From NCBI GenBank assembly GCA_019633425.1, contig WSUB01000110.1:62001-126000 (forward strand): a stretch of DNA of 64,000 nucleotides, read 5' to 3'. Numbering within the stretch: the first letter of the stretch is position 1; each line of letters begins with the position of its first letter. The notes beneath the pieces were generated by a model that worked only from the letters and a program-made list of their open reading frames with translations, did not search any database and was not told the DNA's origin. Source of the DNA: Tulasnella sp. 424. Taxonomy: Eukaryota; Basidiomycota; Agaricomycetes; Cantharellales; Tulasnellaceae. This document shows positions 59,457-64,000 of the stretch, in pieces. The position numbers were made by a program, and so were the translations under genes.

Positions 59457-62278
59457 ATGACTACTCCAGCTTTCGACATTCACAATCCAGGCGGCAAGTT
59501 CGAAGTCCCTGCCATTCCCGAAGAATTCGGTCAGGACGGCGGCGAGTTCATCCGCCGCTACGATGTCCTCGCAGACGAGATAGACGACGATACGGTTAAA
59601 GGGCTCAAAGAGCAGCTTGATGGACTTCTTATCTTTGTGAGTTCTTCCCCCATCACCGCTCGATATTCGTGGTCAAGTTGCTGATGCGTCGTAGGCCGGT
59701 CTCTTCGCCGGAGTCAATTCCGCCTTTCTCGCGCTCACCCTTCCTCTCATGAGTCCCGACCCCCAGACGACACTAACGCGCTCCTTCGGGAGAACAATGC
59801 AATTCTCCTCCAGCTAGCATTGGGCAGGAACGACAGCCTTCCTAGCGCCCAAGCTCTCCCTTCCGAGACTTTCTCGCCGGCCGGCAAAGTCCTTACCGTC
59901 AATGTCCTATTCTCAGTGAGCTTGACGCTCGCATTGATATCTTCATTTATGGCGGTATTGGGGCGACAATGGCTGGCCTACTACCGCAAGCGAAGCGGTG
60001 GTGGACCTGACCGTCAGAGGTGGGAGCAGCTCAAGCGCTTCTTAGGAGCCGAAAGATGGGGTCTTGAATGGGCTCTCGACGACTTTTTGCCTTCCATTTT
60101 GCAGATTGGCCTGATCATCTTCTGCATTTCACTCACAATCTATCTCAGCACTCTTCACCCCACACTGTCAACCGTTGTTGGGACGTTTATGTGCGCGGGG
60201 CTGGCACTTTTCATTATTACTGCGCTTCTGGCAACTTGGGACAAATTCTGTCCGTTCCAAAGCCCTCTATCCCACTTCATTTCCGTGTCCGCCACCTTGG
60301 TTTGGGGCTTTGCTCCGGGCTTGACTGCACGCATCGCTGCACGCTTAATCTTATGCTTGGTTTACCCCTTAGGTGCAGGCTTGCGTTCAGGCTTGGCTTC
60401 ACGCTTAGGCCTCTCGGCCGCAGGCTTGGCCCTGCGTTCGGTCGAGAGCTGGGCCAATGATTTGGCCGGACTCCTAGGCGACAGCTTAGAAGAATTCGGG
60501 GCCAAAGGTTCAGCCGATATCTTAAGTGACACGAGAAAACGCAGCTTTTCTGACGTCCTGGGCCTGGTTCCCGTAGGCCTGATTGCGCTTATTCTTGTTC
60601 CCCTGGACCTATTACTTATCGCCCTGAGGCTGCCCTGGAGAATCGAATCCTACATTATTGGACCATCGGAGTTTCACCAGGATAAGCTCCTCAATGATTT
60701 AACCGCTATACCGGTCGCTCTCTTCCTGTTGGTAGAGATTTTCGTATCCTTCGTCCGTTTCGCATCCCGGGTCCCGATAAGCAAGAGGCAAGAAGAAGAC
60801 CCCGGGGAATTACAGATTCTTGCGACCAGACGCGCCATCTGTACATCGGATGATGCCCTAACCCAGTTGCATGGCGTCTCAAACATTCTCGCCATTAGCG
60901 ATTCGCATCTCTTGGACATACTTGCCGCGGACGATGAATTTACCACTCGTCTCTCGGAACTATGGAGAGGTTCGTACAGCCGAACTCTCCAGCTTCGAGG
61001 CCGCGACCAACTGGAGTTGGCTAGGAGGATTCAATGCTTGTATCGAGCGGCATTGGCACACGTTCTCCTCTCCTTTTCAGAGGCCACCGACTGGGACCGT
61101 CGTAAACGAAATTACGATCTAATGCTTCCTTCAGACAAGGGTTCGGAGGAGCAAAGGATGCTTCCTCCATCAGACCTAATGCAAAATTTGCACTCGAATA
61201 TGGTCAATTCCTACCTAAGTTGCATATCATTTGATTGGGTTTTGGATTATCGTAAATCGCCGGGGGTCAATTCTCTCCCACCCCCCTCCAGCATGGATGT
61301 GCTGCTTAATCCAACATGGGGACGCATCTCTATCGTCCTCCGTGTTATCGTTGATCGCCCAAGGGCGGGCTCCGATTGGTTTGACATAACCAACAGCATG
61401 GAGTCGCTCCGTAGAGAATATGTCGGGTTAGTTCCTTTCAGCTCAGACGTTTGAAAACTGATCCATTTCTAACCGGAACGTCACAGAGATCCCTACGCAG
61501 CCCTTGGAGACCTTGAGAGTGTGATGACGAAATGTAGTGATCGTGACCGTACGCGAGAAAGCCGAGATATTCTGAAACAGTATCTCGTTCCTATTTTCAA
61601 ATTTGCGGGCAAGGCAGCTGTCGACAGAGTGGAGAGTCGGGGAATCGGGACATACCCAGCAGCAAAGCTGTTGTGTCTTTCTGAAACGTTTATGCGAGCC
61701 GAAGATTCGCCCAGCAATTTTATAAATATCGGACGAAGCCTTCGCAGAGAGCTAATTAGCGTTTTGGCCACGGTGCGGGAAAGGAGCGATTTATATGACG
61801 AGGACAAGTGAGTTCTAGTATGAAAAGGCTGATATCGATGCTGTGCGCTGAGTTCCAATTGGTTCTTTTAGCCGTTATCGGGGTTCCTTGGATCCGCTGA
61901 GTGACCTGTTCGACTACTTGACCGCGCCTTCTAAGTCGCCGACGATTTCCTCGAACGAAGATGACCTCCATCTGGTATCTTTATTCAGCCCAATCTTACA
62001 ACACCTTCAAGCAGTGATACGGGATCCGGGTTGGGTGGACCTCAAAGGCGTGAACAGTGTATCGGAAGTAGAACGGCTCGATAAGCTGTTTAGAAGGTTC
62101 AGGGCTAAGGTGGAGAGTGTCTCTCTGAAGATCAAGGTGACTGATTTCACTCATGGGTGGAATTTTCGTTTTACTAACCATGCGACAGCTTCGAATCTTG
62201 TCTCAGAGAGAGAAACGGGACCCCGAGTTGCGATGGTGTCACTGGCGGGAAGAGAGTCTGAATGCGATGGGATATTGA
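59457..62278 (+). pseudogene. DUF6535 copy 6, frameshift early in exon 2
   Basis: Exons by homology: 59457-59636, 59695-61426, 61487-61807, 61872-62136, 62207-62278; with one base restored they would encode 856 aa. At 59760-59764 the sequence reads GACCCCCAGACG where all other copies have GACCCCGCAGACG, one base fewer, right after the first helix. The remaining frame is open, with an in-frame internal stretch of 544 codons from 59820. The variable segment is the longest (60,262-60,782): degenerate minisatellite (LTARIAARLILCLVYPLG), then an Asp/Glu/Ser region not present in any other copy. Dead, or an assembly error. Confidence 0.8.
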
Positions 62279-62631
62279 GACCCATGCTTAGTACAAGTTG
62301 CTGGAGGTGTCTCGCCGTCTCTTTTTTGTGCCGTCGTGTATTTTTGGCTTTTCGTCTTGGATGATCGTGTGACGTAATTTGTGTGCCTGACGCGTTGGAG
62401 ACCGGTTAAACCGAACCCGTCTACCTTTTCAATCCCTTCCTCGTAATATACCTGACAAGCGAACCAGGCTGCGTTTTCTTTCGCTCGCGTCAATATACGA
62501 CTGACCCTCGGTGTCCAGCTTGAGCGCGGCCTCGTTACCTAACTCCAGTCTTCCCCTGGGAAGCACCTCCCAACGTACATCCCTCAAGCGAAATCCGGCC
62601 TCACACCCTTATTTCACAGACATCAAACTCC

Positions 62632-63108
62632 ATGTCATCGACAATCCAAGAAACCCTCTCCTCAATCCACGAAACAGCCCAATGCGCCAGCTCATGGGAA
62701 TGCGTCAAAGCAGGAGGGATCAACCACGTCCTCTGGCCACTCATGGGTCTCCTCGTCATCGCCAGCATCCTCCTAGGCAAGAAAGTGGACGAAGCTGATC
62801 CTGAAGCACCCGCGAAATGGGGGATCTCTGGGACGGGCGCTATGACGATATGTGGAGTTTGCGTTGGACTGGCTTGTGCGTCCACCGGGCGCGTGGTGGA
62901 GCTTGTCTTGTTCACGTTGACGCTTTTGGCGTTTGCTGCTCGGTTCAGCATACTCAAGCATCGATGGGGTGGTCTGTATGGTCTCTGTCTGGGAGGGGTT
63001 TATGATATACAGATCCGTTTATTCGGCTTGCGTTGCTTCCTAGCTTGGAGCTCTAAGGACACGAACAACAAAAACGTGGGCTCCAATATAATGCAGACCA
63101 TCGTATAA
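62632..63108 (+). CDS. small three-helix membrane protein, copy 6 (intact)
   Basis: 158 aa, no intron. Starts MSSTIQETLSSIHETAQCAS. Hydrophobic segments: HVLWPLMGLLVIASILLG (about residues 33-50), AMTICGVCVGLACAS (73-87) and VVELVLFTLTLLAFAARFSI (92-111). The tail is polar and ends NVGSNIMQTIV. It is the only copy that is whole in the frame shared by all units, so it defines the ancestral product. No family recognised. It lies about 350 bp after the DUF6535 gene in the same direction and converges with the PARP-type gene. Confidence 0.65.
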   Translation: MSSTIQETLSSIHETAQCASSWECVKAGGINHVLWPLMGLLVIASILLGKKVDEADPEAPAKWGISGTGAMTICGVCVGLACASTGRVVELVLFTLTLLAFAARFSILKHRWGGLYGLCLGGVYDIQIRLFGLRCFLAWSSKDTNNKNVGSNIMQTIV

Positions 63109-63245
63109 AGAAAAAAAAAGAAAACCACAACAAAAGATGGGGAGGGAGGAGAAAAGAGAAGTTTCACAACCAAGACTATGAAATGACGACTTTGGTACCA
63201 ACTTCAAGCCCACCAAAACGAAAAATAAGAGATCCCAAAATTAGT

Positions 63246-64000
63246 CTATGTGCTGTCGTAGAAGACGAGGTAGAGTGGTCGGATTTGATTATTATCGTAG
63301 AAGATGAGCTCGTTGAGACCGCCACCAGGAACACCTCGGACCTAGATATGAGGTGAAGGGGCAAAAGGGTCAATGCAAACGTCAAGTTGCGCTCCCTGGT
63401 TCTTCACTCACCGAATCATACCCAGTGGGAGCAGCGACCAAGTTATGGTCCGCCATCGTCAATTTCTTAGCTCTGCCAGCAAGAACACGACACATCAACA
63501 TAGCGCGGTAACATGATGGTGCGACTTGCTTGATGTATCCATGAGACCTTGAGAGAGACTCCCTCGGTCAGTAACGCCCGACAACCGCCACGCCAAGCAC
63601 GTACTTGGAAGACGTCCCCGAAGTATAAACACCCTTCCCAAACATTGAACCAGGCGTACACTTCTCCTTACGGCGCTCGTTGGCGGGGAACATGCCCTCG
63701 GCTTTAAAGTTGTACAACGCATCGATGGCTTGCCTGTGTGAAGTTATGCGCCGATGAGTCGCATGCCATAGACGAGGGTAAAGGGACGACTTACCGTTTC
63801 GCTTCGAAACGCGTTATGCTACGCCCTATTCTGAACGATCAACCACATGAATCGGATTTGCGGTGGGTTGAATGTATGTTTTCCATTCCTTAGTTCACTG
63901 GTCCCTAACTTTATGTATGTCAACAGTCGGAAGCAAGGGGCGTATCGGCGCCTGACATCGGCATACCTGCTCTCAACGCCTGGTACACAGCCGGAGCTGT
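63246..64000 (-). pseudogene. PARP-type gene, copy 6 (short form, cut by window edge)
   Basis: Matches copies 1 and 2: no catalytic-His segment, NERRKEKCTPG joined to SMFGKGVYTSGTSSK, then SPHG-like and RYRAMLMCRVLAGRAKK. The last exon lacks two codons (GGLNEL where copy 1 has GGLNYDEL). The 5' exon and the junction to a next SEC31 fragment lie outside the window. Stop at 63246-63248. Confidence 0.6.

Larger units (their letters stand above)
16984..64000. repeat. tandem array, ~6-kb unit, six copies, open at right end
   Basis: The same order recurs head to tail: antisense SEC31 5' piece, intergenic, DUF6535 gene (+), small membrane gene (+), PARP-type gene (-). Junctions between the PARP end of one unit and the SEC31 piece of the next fall near 23,520, 40,505, 46,236, 52,106 and 57,986, at a shared TCAAGTCC-type sequence. 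The left end of homology is inside real SEC31 at about 16,984. Periods are about 6.5, 6.0 (after removing the 11-kb insertion in unit 2), 5.7, 5.9 and 5.9 kb. The last unit runs off the window before its junction. SEC31 introns are kept in the copies, so this is DNA duplication, not retroposition. Confidence 0.9.

Noticed and set aside
16984..64000. CRISPR array or centromeric satellite
   Set aside because: The repeat unit is about 6 kb and gene-bearing, with no short repeat-spacer pattern.
1..64000. tRNA, rRNA or other structural RNA genes
   Set aside because: None recognised by eye; a covariance-model search would be needed to exclude them.

Overview
This is a stretch of a filamentous fungal genome, almost certainly an Agaricomycete (mushroom-forming basidiomycete). 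Coding regions are cut by many 50-70 nt introns with GT...AG ends. A Sec31 gene, an Apc2 gene and an HMG-CoA lyase gene lie together. The right two thirds is packed with DUF6535-type membrane proteins, PARP-type domains and gag-like genes, all characteristic of Agaricomycete accessory genomes. I would not name a genus from this window.

Layout. Positions 1-12,700 are mostly ordinary: a frameshifted coiled-coil reading frame (371-1238, +), HMG-CoA lyase (1838-3321, +), APC2 (3362-6641, -), an OTT_1508-like deaminase-fold gene (7030-9253, +), a gag-derived gene (9428-10596, -) and a small hydrophilic protein (11702-12055, -). SEC31 follows on the minus strand (12691-17576, 1506 aa in my splice model).

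From inside the SEC31 5' end (about 16,984) to the right edge the window is one head-to-tail tandem array with a period of about 5.7-6.5 kb. Each unit carries, left to right: an antisense copy of the first ~0.56 kb of SEC31 (intact only in the real gene), the divergent intergenic region, a five-exon DUF6535 gene (+), a short three-helix membrane protein gene (+) and a PARP-type gene (-). Six DUF6535 copies begin at 18,943, 24,900, 41,557, 47,685, 53,262 and 59,457. Four are open (803, 799, 801 and 815 aa) and two carry single-base frameshifts. Only the last small membrane gene is intact in its ancestral frame, and the PARP genes look decayed. The array runs off the right edge.

Unit 2 is split by about 11 kb of foreign DNA (27,711-38,734). 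This is nested: a block of unknown origin holds a Tc1/mariner-type element (28,346-38,308, TA target, 92-bp inverted ends), and a chromodomain Ty3/gypsy retrotransposon (28,882-34,780, 363-bp LTRs, 5-bp target duplication) sits inside an intron of that element's transposase.

The most interesting system is the array. A tandem duplication with one breakpoint inside an essential secretory gene gave every DUF6535 copy a version of the SEC31 divergent promoter. The copies then diversified in one discrete exon segment, in some cases through an in-frame 12-bp minisatellite, while flanking sequence stayed nearly constant. That pattern resembles recognition or conflict genes, but this is inference.
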